A DNA stretch of 64,000 bases from Adiantum capillus-veneris (lineage: Eukaryota; Streptophyta; Polypodiopsida; Polypodiales; Pteridaceae): contig CM043960.1 of the NCBI GenBank assembly GCA_014529385.2, positions 76,097,910 to 76,161,909 of the forward strand, read 5' to 3'. A program made the translations under genes and the position numbers. The notes under the pieces are model-generated. The model did not search any database and was not told the origin of the DNA. It saw nothing but the letters and a program-made list of their open reading frames with translations. Positions 12,301 to 25,721 of the stretch are shown piece after piece. Positions within the stretch are counted from its first letter, which is position 1; the number at the start of each line of letters is the position of its first letter.

Positions 12301-13307
12301 GCGTGACTACAAGAGCATGTGTATTCATGCTCTTCCAAGGTCATATACAATATAAACAAAGTCAGAAACACAACATACAAATTTTCAGCTAAAATATATA
12401 GAAAGTCATGAAGCTTACAAATTCATTCTTTGCAAGCTACTAAGCAAAGCTATTTTTGGCACTCGAGTAGGATCAATAATTATACAAAGCACACTACAAT
12501 GTTTCTCTCGATCAATGGAGAATCTCTCTTTGATAGCAGCCATCCACGCGACCATTCTATGATTACCCTCCCAAACATAGAACATTTTATTAGAGAGAAC
12601 TTGAAGATTTGGTCTTTTAGAAAGCTCAATTTCAAACTCTTTATGTATATCAACCCATATTGGGTCCCATGAAGTAATAAGCTCCTCTGCAAAAAAGATA
12701 ACCATAAGCAGAAAAGCACACTCAACTACTATTTATGAGAACAACAAAAAACATCATAGAAATAAACAGTAGGAAAGACCAAAGCAGAGAAATGAAATAC
12801 CTGTCACATAAGCTTCCTCCTTCTTGCAATTCCAAACTGAAACAATAAAAGATCCTTTTTCTTGCATGTAGCCCTCCTTTGCAAAAGCAGCTTTCAATCC
12901 ACTAACATCATCTCGTAAGCCTCTCACCCTGGGATCAATCGACATAAAGGAATTGGTGGACAATCAAAACAACTAAACATGCGAGTACATTGAAGAATAT
13001 CTTGTCCTCTATGCATGTAAAGTTTGTGCTCTTCCCCTGTCTCAGGCTCTACTGCTACTTCATCTCTTATGACATAAGGCACTATTTGAAAACATGCCTC
13101 TTGTGGGGCAAGAGATTCATCAACTTCATTTATGGAGCCAAGCCCCAAGTCCTGACTTTGCATCTCCTCCTCCTGTGTCTCCAAACCATCTGTCATATAT
13201 GTGACAGAGACTGCACTTATTTGATCACTGCTCTCTAAGATACTGGAAGCTTGGGTTGAAGAAAGCCATGTCCCTCTGCGACCTCGTCCACGAATTGAAG
13301 GACTTGC
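9305..13307 (-). CDS. Spliced ParB-like plus beta-class methyltransferase gene
   Basis: Exons on the minus strand, chosen by GT/AG sites and matching phase: 13307-12801, 12686-12419, 12329-12122, 11930-11829, 11739-11527, 11430-11170, 11089-10821, 10702-10160, 10074-9956, 9862-about 9400. The N-terminal part reads IPLCRLI, then DPRVRGLRDDVSGLKAAF, then VWEGNHRMVAWM, which is the layout of a ParB/Srx-type domain. The C-terminal part has the catalytic-loop motif VDFIFLDLPFGGSP followed about 90 residues later by the SAM-binding motif PGGLCLELGCGTTPVLA. The order motif IV before motif I is that of beta-class N6-adenine/N4-cytosine DNA methyltransferases. Predicted length is about 1000 residues. 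Frame breaks: near 12940 within exon 2; within exon 11739-11527, whose 213 bp do not fit the flanking phases; and near 9480, after which another frame offers an acidic C-terminus ending at about 9407. So it is either a recent pseudogene or has sequence errors. Substrate and activity are not known. Confidence 0.72.
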
Positions 13308-13345
13308 AAAACAAAACCTAAAACAATTTATTTACTTCACTTAAA

Positions 13346-13668
13346 TTCCCTCTAGGCGTCCATGCTGACGAGGATGCCTAGAGGCAATTCAAAAAATCAA
13401 AACTTTATCTTATTGATCTCCACCTAAGCATCCATGTCGGCTTGGATTGCTAGAGGGGAGCTAACGATTTAAAAAAAAAGCATGTTACATTAGAAAATTT
13501 AATCTTGAGAAATTCCCTCTAGACATCCATGTCGGCGTGGATAGCTTGAGGAAGCTTAATGAGCTTCATAAAACATGATTAATTCAATGCGAGAATGAAT
13601 CACTACCCCTAAACCAATGTCGCAAGAAACTCCTTCTAGCCATCCACGCCGGCGTGGACGTCTACAGG
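13346..13668. repeat. Cluster of four related foldback sequences
   Basis: Four imperfect inverted repeats of about 37 bp share a central word like catccatgtcggcgtggat: 13349-13384, 13423-13454, 13515-13551 and 13632-13668. The first has 13-bp arms with one mismatch. The fourth has a perfect 16-bp centre, TCCACGCCGGCGTGGA. All lie just upstream of the first recognised methyltransferase exon, probably in its first intron. A fifth copy is at 14131-14178. Confidence 0.8.
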
Positions 13669-13816
13669 TAGTTTAGGCTTCTTCTAATACAAAGCTTAGT
13701 TAATCCTGGTAGAGCTTTGGCAACTTATCCCAACACAAGCACTGGCTAGAAGAGTTGGACGTCCGACTTTGGAAGGCAAGTGGAAGGCCATGGAGTAAAG
13801 ATTGTCTCTGAGACTC

Positions 13817-13820
<4 letters not shown>

Positions 13821-13904
<84 letters not shown>
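13821..13904. repeat. (TC)n microsatellite
   Basis: About 42 TC units on the plus strand, between the fourth and fifth foldbacks. Open frames across it are repeat artefacts. Confidence 0.97.
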
Positions 13905-13906
<2 letters not shown>

Positions 13907-14130
13907 CGGGGGGTGCACTACCCCTCCAACATCTCTCTCGTGTTGTGCAGGGCACACTCCCAAGGCTCTAGGTTGTGGGAGGGCTATATAAGCCCAGGTT
14001 CAACTGCAATCAAGATTTACAGAGAGCCTTACTTACAACACAGAGCGTTACAATTTACAGAAGGCTTCTTCTAATTTTAATTTAAACATAACATAAGCTT
14101 TACAAATGTTATCTAAAGCATTGAAAAAAA

Positions 14131-14178
14131 AAACTACCTGTAGCCATCCATGCCGGTGTGGATGGCTACAGGTAGTTT
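14131..14178. repeat. Perfect foldback, 20-bp arms
   Basis: Left arm AAACTACCTGTAGCCATCCA (14131-14150) is the exact reverse complement of 14159-14178, around an 8-base loop TGCCGGTG. It is the best-preserved member of the five-copy foldback family. Confidence 0.95.
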
Positions 14179-14183
14179 GCAAA

Positions 14184-14293
14184 TGTACCTGGCAGGAGGT
14201 TTCCAGGGCGAGGTAGACTCCCTTCTCCGAGCTTGGTTCGAGTTGCTCCCGAGTCTCGAGATTCAAGAACCGCGAGGTAGTAGAGGTTTTCAA
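14184..14293 (-). CDS. Possible first exon of the methyltransferase gene
   Basis: An ATG at 14293 opens a frame that reads about 37 residues (beginning MKTSTTSRFLNLETREQ) up to a consensus-like donor (CCAG then gtacat) at 14183. It lies upstream of the first recognised exon in the right orientation. The phase does not join directly to the 13307 exon, so another small exon would be needed. Coding status is unproven. Confidence 0.3.
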
Positions 14294-14351
14294 TGAAAGG
14301 CTTGAGAGTTTACCTTGAAAGGGCTACGTAAGAAGTCTTCAAAGGGCACGA

Positions 14352-14466
14352 GCAAGAAAGCGCAGGAGAGTTGGAGAGGCAATAGCGTAGGCAAGAAGGC
14401 AAGAAAGCGCTGGAGATTTGTTGAGGCAATAGCGTAGGCAAGAAGGCAAGAAAGCGCAGGAGAAGG
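14352..14466. repeat. 47-bp tandem repeat, about 2.4 copies
   Basis: Units start at 14352, 14399 and 14446, each with gcaagaaagcgc. It lies upstream of the possible first exon of the methyltransferase gene, so it could be in its leader or promoter. Confidence 0.9.
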
Positions 14467-14569
14467 GAGAAGGGATATTGCGCAAAAATAGCAGAGAGAG
14501 GGATGCCTGTGAGATAGGCGAGCAGTTAGATGCATTAAAAAATATTATTAAGCACTTGCTAGCGTTAAA

Positions 14570-15110
14570 AAAATACAGTAGGGGCCTACAGGCCCCTTTC
14601 ACATAATGAAACATTTTGAAAAGATTTTTAATTTCTCGAGATTAAGAAGATCTACTCGTAATAGAAAAAAACGTTTCGATGAATACACTTTGAACTTTAA
14701 AGTGTATGGATGGCCTATAAGATCGCAATCATTCTTTGGTTGAGACCATTCTTCCATCTCTTTGAAACTCTTTAAATGTACTCAAATAACATACTCAGAT
14801 ATGATATGATGATCCAAGTAGCTAGCGTAAACTCATTCAAGAACTCACTCTTCTTGCCACAAAAAAAACCTTTTTATGGCAATGCTTGAGAAATTGGTTT
14901 ATTCGTGTGTTGTCTTGAGGACTTAAGTTAAACTATTCTATCATCATTAGTTCTGCTATCTGAGCTCTATTCTTTCTATAAAGTATTCTATTCGTGTGTT
15001 GTCTTGAGGACTTAAGTTAAACTATTCTATCATCATTAGTTCTGCTATCTGAGCTCTATTCTTTCTATAAAGAAATACAATAGGGGCCTACAGGCCCTTT
15101 TCACATAATG
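14570..15110 (+). repeat. LTR-like fragment with an 89-bp direct duplication
   Basis: 14901-14983 and 14990-15072 are the same 83-bp sequence repeated. The block that reads as ataaagaaatac followed by ggggcctacaggcc occurs at the end (about 15066-15100) and, partly, at 14573-14600. The same ataaagaaatac...ggggcctac signature occurs in the Ty3 LTRs at 43411 and 55099, so this is probably an old LTR remnant. Confidence 0.55.
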
Positions 15111-16120
15111 AAACCATGACCCTTGCATCTATGTCGATTGGACTCTTCAAGATTTTCTAGCTTTAATTCGTTTTGACAATTTAGATCCGTTTTTGAGTTC
15201 TTAGCATGTAATTTTTCACAAATTACCATGCAAAAAGGGCAGTTATATCTAAAAATAAAATCGAAATTCATCTTTAAAGCTTACGTAACATACCTAAACT
15301 CTATTTTTTAGCATCTTTTATTGATAGACAGTCAGTCTTCTTATGAAAAGCTACAATTTGTTTTGCCATTCAAGAAAATTTAATCTCGAGACCAGTGGTA
15401 CTTTGGGAATTTTGGAAAACTTGAAGGGCATTTTAGGAATTTGTGACAAAATATTCGGGCTTTTTCCGGAATGTTTGAAATTTGAGGGGTATTTTGGGAA
15501 TTCCCGCAAATTAAAGGGGTAAATGTGCAATTTTTCCTTTTATTAACTAAGAGTAGCCATGAACTGATGGCCTCTCTAACAAACTCAATATGCAACCACT
15601 CTTTTCAGCACGCAAAAACTTGTCTTAGAATTTAATAAACCAAAAACACTCAGCAGTGTGTAAACACCCTTAACTTCGGCATGGGATATTGTGCATGGGA
15701 CATTTAACTGGATAGGTGAAGCTCGAAAAATCATTATTATGCTCGATTGACTGAAAATCATAAAACTCAAAGAACTAAAAGCAGGCTCGTTTTTTCAGTG
15801 TTTTGAAAATTAAAAGCAGGCTTGTTTTTTTAGTGTTTTTAAAACTAAAATAGGTTTTTCTTTAGTGTTTTTAAAACTAAAATCAAGCTCGTTTTTTAAG
15901 CACTTTATATTTCATGTTGTGACTATATTATATAGTGAGTTGTTTTATAAGATAGTAATTCTTGTTCATGGGAACAAGAACGTACAATATTCCTGGCGGC
16001 TTGTGGTTATGGATAGAATTTTAAGGATATCAATCTATTCTATTTAGACCCTCTGGATCAATCAGAACCATGCCACTGCTCTTTGATATTCTTACCTTCT
16101 GCTAAACACACTATTAACCC
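15111..16120. other. Spacer, nothing recognised
   Basis: AT-rich. A short phrase around ttttcagtgttttgaaaat is repeated three times at about 15785-15885. No gene is supported. Confidence 0.4.
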
Positions 16121-19100
16121 ATGGGGAGATGCATTACAGTTTTTGGTCCAGGGCGTGGACAGAAGCTAGTGATTATTTTTGATACCAGAATTTATTCTTT
16201 GACAGTTGCTTCTTTGCAAGAACATTTTGAACTTTGTGATGCTAATTTCTGTCTTCGTCCACTAACATTATCTGGACCGCAAGTCAAGGTAGAAGCTACT
16301 ATATCATCAGATGGTGAGCAAACTTTTATGCTTGATCATGAACAACACCAGTTCTACAAGGTGGATATGCGAACTGAGGATCAGATTGATGGTGGCATTG
16401 ATAGAGTTTCTCAAGACATGAAAGACAAGAAAGTACCTCTCTCTGGATCAATGTGAGTGTCATTGACATGTTTAAGTGAATGCCATTGCAAAGCAATTTA
16501 TATATTGCCCTCCATCAAGCCAAGAAAGTGGTCTGTACTGATGAGCTCCCAGCTCATTATGATGGGTATATTGCTTTTGAGTTACCATCATCTGGTAATT
16601 CTTCAGGTATGAGTGGTATGGAGCAAAGACATGATAGCCCGGGAAGGTCACCTAATAAAAATGTAACCTATCACATGAGTTCAACAGAAGGGTATTTAAA
16701 GTTCTTGAAACTTACAAAAATATAAATACAGAAGGACATTATTTTTTCAAATTTGAAAAAAACTTACGGATTCTAAAAGAAAAGGGTACATTATATTCTT
16801 AACAAAATTCACAGGTAAGGGGTTTTACAAACATGTCTTGAACGCACGTGATATGGTAGTTTTACACATAGTGAACCCCCCGAGCATGATAGTCACATGT
16901 GGACAGAGTATTTCACTTGTAGCAGTGATAATTTTAATGGCATTGTCAGAATTAGTAGATGCTTTGGGCGTTTGTGCTGCATCAACATTGATTGTCCCTT
17001 TTATTTGCGCTCAAATATGTTCAATGAGTCGCAATGGCGAGGTCGACTTGTTAAATCTAGTCCTAAAGGATTGATCTCTTCTCAGTATGGCACACTGATA
17101 TGCACTCATTGTGGACAAATTCCCGAATGTGTTCTATATGTCCTGCAGTTATTTACTATTGTTTGCCTAGAGATAAGCATAATTGTACTAGGTGTGCTTT
17201 GCACCTTGGAGAACATAATCATCCATGTGCAGAAGGGAGGAGTCGGATGGTGGAAAGTCACATAGATGAAATGCTGCTTGATCGAGCAAGTCGGGACCCT
17301 TTGGTGACTGCGAAACAATTGGAGTGGGCCACCACTAATGATCTTATCATGGAAAAGCTTATTGAAGCAGGTTCAACTGCAAGTGCTATGATTGAAGATT
17401 TGGAATTTGCTGGATTCCTTGACAGTATGACTCCCCTGTCAAATAAAAGGAGAGTCAAACGAAGTTTGGAGTCTGCAAAAAGATCAAAGAATATCACTTC
17501 AAAAGGTCTTGAGGCAGTGCTTGACTTGAAAAGCAAGTGCAGATATCCTTTTATCCATAATATCCTTTTCCCAGGTCAATTGGGTGATAAAGTACAACCT
17601 CATGTATTTAAAATGTCAATTAAGGGACCGGGCAGTGGAGTTGATTTGGTGAATTGCATGCATCCTGGAGGTAATTTGGAGCAAATGTGGGTGCACTTTG
17701 ATCATGTTCACCGTGTTCAAGGATGGAAGACTATGTCAGCGCATGTCTATGACCCTTATGTACGAGAGCTACTCACCATTGCAACTGCTGAGTTTAGCGT
17801 GGAAAATAAATATGCTCAGATTGAATTTTGGAAGATGCTGAACAATGTGGTTAAGCAAAACGGTTTTGACAAGCCAAAGTTCAAGGGATTTATGGCAGAT
17901 GAAGCCAGTGCCAATTGGATTGCTGTGCGTACTGTTTATTTTGGAGGAGCAAAGAAGTCTACTCCAAACAAAGAGAGATCATGTTTGTTTCATAGGGAGC
18001 AAAGTATGGTTCGACATACTGTCAAGTGCATCCATCCAGCATTTCAAGAGAAGCACAAGATTTTGTGTCACAAGTGGAGAACTGCACCTACAGAGAATGC
18101 GGCTGAGCAATGTAAGGGAGAGCTTAGAAGATTTTGGCAAACAGGAATGGCCATTGAAGGGGAGATTGCTTCATTGGAGACATGGTTGGCTTGGTGGGAT
18201 GTACGAGTGCCTCATTGGGGGGAAAGATTTGTATCACAAGATGTTGCAGGTATCTTTGTCCCTAACACAAACTTGTCTGAGTCAAAACATGCTAGTATGC
18301 GTGCCTCGGTTGGTTACAAGGATCACATAAGTTTGTATGAGGCAGCATGTGCAGATATGGCTTTAGCTATGCTTCAAAGTGTGAAATATAATGCCTATTT
18401 GAAAGGTGTTGGGAGCTCCACCGGTCCCGGCATTAAAGATTTGGCAAATCGCTTCATGACCCGACCTTCATCTACTTTCGTGGCAGCTGGAAAGAAACTA
18501 CTTGACCTCACACATTCTTCAATGCATGAAATGGGTGTCAAGAGTCCAGAAATGAATAGAAATATACTCGAAGAAAAGAGTATTAGAAAAAAGAGGCCAA
18601 TTTTTGATGATGCAAATATTGTCTTGGAGGAGGATAGCCATAGGACAGAGTATGTTACAATGACAACTTCAATTGGTGGGCTTCAGCACAAAAAAAACAG
18701 CTTCAAAAGATGTCCCATATCCCGAAGTAAATGTAGCAAAGTCAATTTGGGCAATAAGGAGAACAGAACCTGGGCGAAAGATGACTTGTTTCGGTGTGGT
18801 GTCAAAAGATGTTCAACGGATGCCAAAATAGGGGTGCCAGCTCCTTGTTTTTGGGGTCGCAAGAAGTATCCTCCATCTGGTTCACAATTAGGAGGCCTTG
18901 TGGAAGGGTTCATTTGGTTTGTAACTCCAATAACATGCACACCTGGAAGGTTCACAGCATAGTCGAAGGGCCACCAGGTCCAGCTCTCGGTGTTTGCGTG
19001 GTCCCAGAGGGCACAAATTTGCAACCTCAAGAGGTAATGCAACTGCAAGCCAATGGTTTTGTTTTGCAAGCAGGAGTTACATCAGCATCAAGAATGCATG

Positions 19101-19541
19101 AAACAGTTCCATTGAACCAAAGAGTTGCTAGCAACATCCGTCCCAAATTTAGAGATGGAAAGATTGTGAAATGGAGATCACGATTAACAAAGGAGTTTCA
19201 TGGCAAGATTGAAGTGGGTAGAACCATGGCAGTAGATTTGGTGCGAGAGGTCATTGTGGTTTGCAATGAAACACATGTTTTATGTTAATACTGTAGGGTC
19301 AAGTGCAAAGGGAGTGACATACTCTGTGACAATGTCAGATTTTCCTAGATGTACTTGCAAGGATTTTCAAACTCGGGAAAGCAAGCGCCTTGTGCATATG
19401 CCATGTAAGCACATTTACTTCATATTTCTGCAAGTACTTGGCCTTGACCCTCATGCTCATGAGTTCATGCATCAGGCGACTTTAATGAAATTGGAGTTAG
19501 TCCAAGCACTTGGAGGTTCACGAGTGCTGATGCAGCCCTAA
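16121..19541 (+). pseudogene. Mutator-like (MULE) transposase with SWIM finger, frameshifted
   Basis: The largest open block is 17100-18962. It contains a DDE-type core: a first Asp in MWVHFDHV, a second Asp in FMADEASANW, a C-x2-H signature in SCLFH, and a Glu in NTNLSESKH. This arrangement fits MULE transposases. An N-terminal Cys/His-rich region (16897-17240, including CTHCGQ and GEHNHPC) looks like a DNA-binding zinc module. The C-terminal SWIM motif CTCKDF...PCKHI is at about 19348-19420. Frame changes near 17125, 18910 and 19280 separate parts that read as one protein, and the N-terminal pieces 16121-16456 and 16480-16725 are in other frames. I saw no terminal inverted repeats. It cannot make an intact transposase as it stands, unless some breaks are introns. 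Confidence 0.75.
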
Positions 19542-20022
19542 AGGCTTGTGGACCTTGCTATGGATTTATAGAAGTAGTTTTTTTGGTGATATGTGCTTAT
19601 GGCTATCAACTTTTGCCCCAAATATTCTACAGCGGCAGTATTTTTTTTGTTGCAGTGTCCATTTTGATTTGTAGATGCAATACACCTTCTTGGTTAATTT
19701 CAATGTTGATGGAAGGTTTTTGGCATGTGTTAGAGATAGAACAATTTAAAGTTATTTTTATAGGTTAAGAAACTAAGTAGGGAGTATTTCTAACCAACAA
19801 AAATCCAAGATATTGTGGTGTGTGGTCGACTCTGTCTACCCGACCAAACCAAGTGTGCCTCTCTCTCATCCGGCACCTCCTTATATTGCACACAAGCAGT
19901 TACAACCATAACATGTCTGACCACACTAGGTGGCCGGCCTCTACCTACACAACCAACCTGTTAGTTTTGCTCGGTTTATGGTTTTCTCGCTTTTATTGGC
20001 TCGGATTTTGGGATTCCTTGTA
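19542..20022. other. Spacer between MULE relic and R2B
   Basis: No recognised gene. It could contain the 3' terminal region of the MULE, but no terminal repeat was identified. Confidence 0.4.
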
Positions 20023-22050
<2,028 letters not shown>

Positions 22051-22314
22051 CGGATTTCTGCTTGCTACGGACACTTAGGACCACCATATTTCATAGATAT
22101 GGACCTTACCTATGCAAGATCACTTGTGTATGGTAAAAACTGCACAAAAAACCATCACATCAACTGCACCAATCAAATCAAATGCAAGAATTCTTCAAAT
22201 TGTTAGAGGCCCATTGGGGCATCAAATGAAGTCAAAAACTAAGACCTTTTCACCAGTGGAATCCCAATATAGGGTAGAATTCACCCATGTAACTACAGTT
22301 GCAAAACTGGTGGA

Positions 22315-23542
22315 GCATGGATTGCGATCCATGTCTCCCCACCTCCAAATCCAAAAATTTGTTATGCAAAACTAGTTTCTTAAGCCTTAACATTGGTCCA
22401 ATTACAGTTTGAAAATGTTGTTAAACATGAATCGCGATCCATGTACCCCAACTTGCCCGATAATGGTAAAAAGTGAACCCACAGTTAGATATGCCTTTGG
22501 GAAGAGTGCCCTACAAATTTGGGAGAAAATGGCCTCATGATCACCCAAAAAACCTTAGCAAAACAAAAAATCTGCCTACAAATGGTCATTTTGACCTAGG
22601 AGGTACAAAGTTGAGCCAAATTCAAAAATATGTTGACTAAATAGCCTAGGGAACATGCCCAAATCCATCCTACAAAATTTGGTCATCAAACGTGGATCAC
22701 GATCCATGTATCCTCAAAGCAAAGTTTCAAGAATTGGTTGCAAAGTGATTGTACAAGTTAAATATGAAAGAACATGCCATTTTTCACTGCTTGGATGCAT
22801 AAAGTGGGTCATGTGGCAAAGTTAAGCAGTTTTAGAGTGCATGTGCAAGAGTTTATAAACCTGATCAAGTTAATGTATCTAAGGAGTTGGTATGCTCAGT
22901 GTAACCAAAATAGTCCAAAACATGCTTGTCAAATGGGTCAAACTTGTCAACAGGGCTGGGATAGTCAAACAAACCCCAAAAGTTTTGAAAATGGATGGAT
23001 AGATAGAGTGGAAACTGAACTTCAACTTTCAATCATTACATTTGCAAAATCTCAAGCAGTATAATCACACGGAAATGTCAAAGGTGGGATAAAAAAATCC
23101 AATATGGAAAAGTCGAATCAAATTGGGCCATAAACTGGAAAATTGGGTAAACTTAGGAAAAACTTATCCAAATCAAAAAAGATTTCACTTGTATGCTAGG
23201 ATAGGTTATAGAAACATGTGTGACAAGTTTCACCCGAAAAGGTTGCCAAACATGGATTTTGATCCATGTACCTCTTCCACTTGTCCAGGCCAAGACCTAA
23301 CCATCAAGTCCTAATTTCCAAATAAAGCCTAACCCTAAAGTATCAAGTCATTTGGATACCAAAACCCTAGCCAAACTGCCAAAAATCTCCAAGTCTATAG
23401 AAATTTTCCAATAATTGGCATAAATCTCAAACTAGTGATCCAAATACAAAAAGTTTTGGACCATAGTATCCCCATATCATACTCTATCAGATGGTATCAA
23501 CAAAAATTACAAATTGTTCCAACATGGGATCGCGATCCATGT
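22315..23542. repeat. Five dispersed copies of a 20-bp palindrome
   Basis: Copies at 22315-22334, 22425-22444, 22690-22709, 23250-23269 and 23522-23542 (one extra base) approximate the palindrome ACATGGATCGCGATCCATGT. Several share flanks (preceded by caaac or taaac, followed by acc or atcc). The intervening sequence is AT-rich and non-coding. Confidence 0.85.
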
Positions 23543-24633
23543 ACCTGTTGTGACACAGACCTGACCTATAACCACATGACCTAGTGCATGTAGTTGTCCT
23601 AGATGCACTAGTGAGGTTTGGTTGAATTTGGACTTGTTTTGATCAAGTTATGCTCATTTTTCAATTTTACGATCAAGTTTGCATTTTTTCAACTTTCTTG
23701 ACAAATTTTTGACAAATTTTAGGAGCTAATCAGCTGGTTTTTTGATACCAGAATGCCTCAACGGAGACCTTAGAAAGAATGGGAGGCAGCCCCTTATGAA
23801 TTCGTTGACATATCCTCAAACAGGCACACATATCGGAAGAAGAGCTTGAAAAGATTTTGGCAAATGTGTCTTAGGCAAGTTCCAAGCTTCAGATGACACA
23901 AAAGTGAAGACGACAATCTTCCCAAGAGAGCTTTGGACTTTACATCAACAAAGAGAAGTGATTGAAGGCTCTAGGTGTCTACATCTTGACACATCCTTTT
24001 GACTCCTCCCGTGAGGTACAGACTTCTAGGGGGGCCATGAGCTCATGAACTCCATCCAATACAATGGAGAAGCTACTTTGACTGATAAAAGCGGTGCAAC
24101 AATCAAAGTCAAGATCACAAATGAGCTGATCAATTAGGCACTTCACATACCACATGTAAACCACAACTTTTTGCACAAAAGAAAAGCTATAATGACAAAG
24201 CCTTCATCAAGCAACAAGGGCACACATTTACCTAAAAAGAATTGATCTACACAGAGGCATAGCTATCACTCATGCTAGTTTCACAACACTTGAAGGTCCA
24301 AAAGCCACTTCATTACATTGAGCCAAACCTACACATAGCAGTGGTCATGGCCATGGGACTGGCATAGTAGAGAATCATCCAATGCAACCTCGAAAATTAC
24401 ATTTTAGAAAACCTGGTTGAAGCCAACTTGAAGAGAAATGAGAAGAACAAGACATATATGAATGTAGGTCTTGTACTCACAAGAATTGCCTACCAGGCTC
24501 TTGGTATGATTGACCAATTGTCCCAATTGGACTTGCTACATAAGCAAAACATGCAGTCCGATTTGTCGAAAGTTCTTCCACTACCCTACTAAAAGATGAA
24601 CAAGGGGGAAAACGTGAAGCTACATAGTTTGAC
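23543..24633. other. Non-coding or decayed sequence
   Basis: No frame of family-like sequence is visible. It is probably part of the same old element as the palindromes and the charged frame that follows. Confidence 0.35.
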
Positions 24634-25300
24634 ATGGAATTGAACAGAGAGATCAAGCCAAGAAATAGAGATACTCCATGGAAGCTCCGGTCCACAACAG
24701 ATGAAGAAGAAGAGGATGACATCACAATGCCCCTAAATAGAAACAGATGCAAATTAGCTCAGCAAATCTCAAAAACACAAACTCAAAGATCGACGGAGAA
24801 GGCTCAGCAGTTGCGAGAAGAGTGTCTTGCAAAAATAACTGCAAAAAAGAAAAGGATGAACGAAGCCTGCTCTGATGTGGATGATGAAGATGATCTTGAG
24901 CTTGTCAAGAATCTTGACAAAATTAAAGCGGCATAAATGAAAAAACTCATGCAATACCAAAAAAGAAAAGCAAACAAAGATGTCAAGCTAGCACACTCTT
25001 TCAGACAGCACATCCACGACATGCTCAAAAGGAAGGTAGAACAAAGAGAAGAGCACGAGTCAAAGAGGTAAAAAAATAGATGATCTGGAATCCCCGGTTG
25101 ATTCACCCAAGGTCCAACATTCCACAAAAGAAGAACCACTGAGAGATGAAGCCGCTCACAAGAAACAACATGAGTTAGAGATAAGAGCTGAACGACAACT
25201 ATCCTCATTGAAGCATGCAACTCCTCCTCCTGCTGATGAAAAGGAAGTAGAGGTAGCAAAGTATCAAGAGAGTCGAGAAAAATTTAAAGAAGATCTACAA
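24634..25300 (+). pseudogene. Degenerate highly charged, coiled-coil-like frame
   Basis: 24634-24936 encodes about 100 residues rich in Glu, Lys, Arg and Gln. After its stop, the same frame continues with similar Lys/Glu-rich sequence to about 25070, then decays. I do not recognise the family. The composition could reflect a gag-like or nuclear protein remnant. Confidence 0.3.
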
Positions 25301-25680
25301 TAGACTTAGATAGAGCAAGGGGATCTTACACACATAGTTTCATACCAAAGAGAAGAAGCCCAAGATTGCGACCAAACTGTGTAGGATAGTGTCCGTAGGC
25401 CTATTATACCTCCTCCTAAAGTTTCGTTGCATTTCAAGTTCGTTTGAGCGACGAAATCTAGCATATAAGCAATTGATCTGAGAGAGGTCCACACCCTCTA
25501 CTCTACCATGAGATTGAGAGAAAAATCGGTTATGTATGACCTTGAGGATTTCAGATGTTTGGTAGCATGAAAACTTTGTGTGACCCTAAGACAAGCACTC
25601 CCAAGTTGCCAACTCATCCCCTTGCACAATAGCATGGTTGCCTCCATTCCTATCCGAGGGGTCCTCCAACATGTTGAAGT

Positions 25681-25682
25681 CC

Positions 25683-25713
<31 letters not shown>

Positions 25714-25721
25714 ACACACAC
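25681..25721. repeat. Poly-C followed by (CA)n
   Basis: About 19 C residues followed by about 11 CA units, inside the decayed LINE endonuclease region. Confidence 0.95.

Noticed and set aside
22315-23542. CRISPR array
   Set aside because: The repeats are palindromes at irregular spacing of 110-560 bp in a plant genome, unlike a CRISPR array. No cas genes are present.
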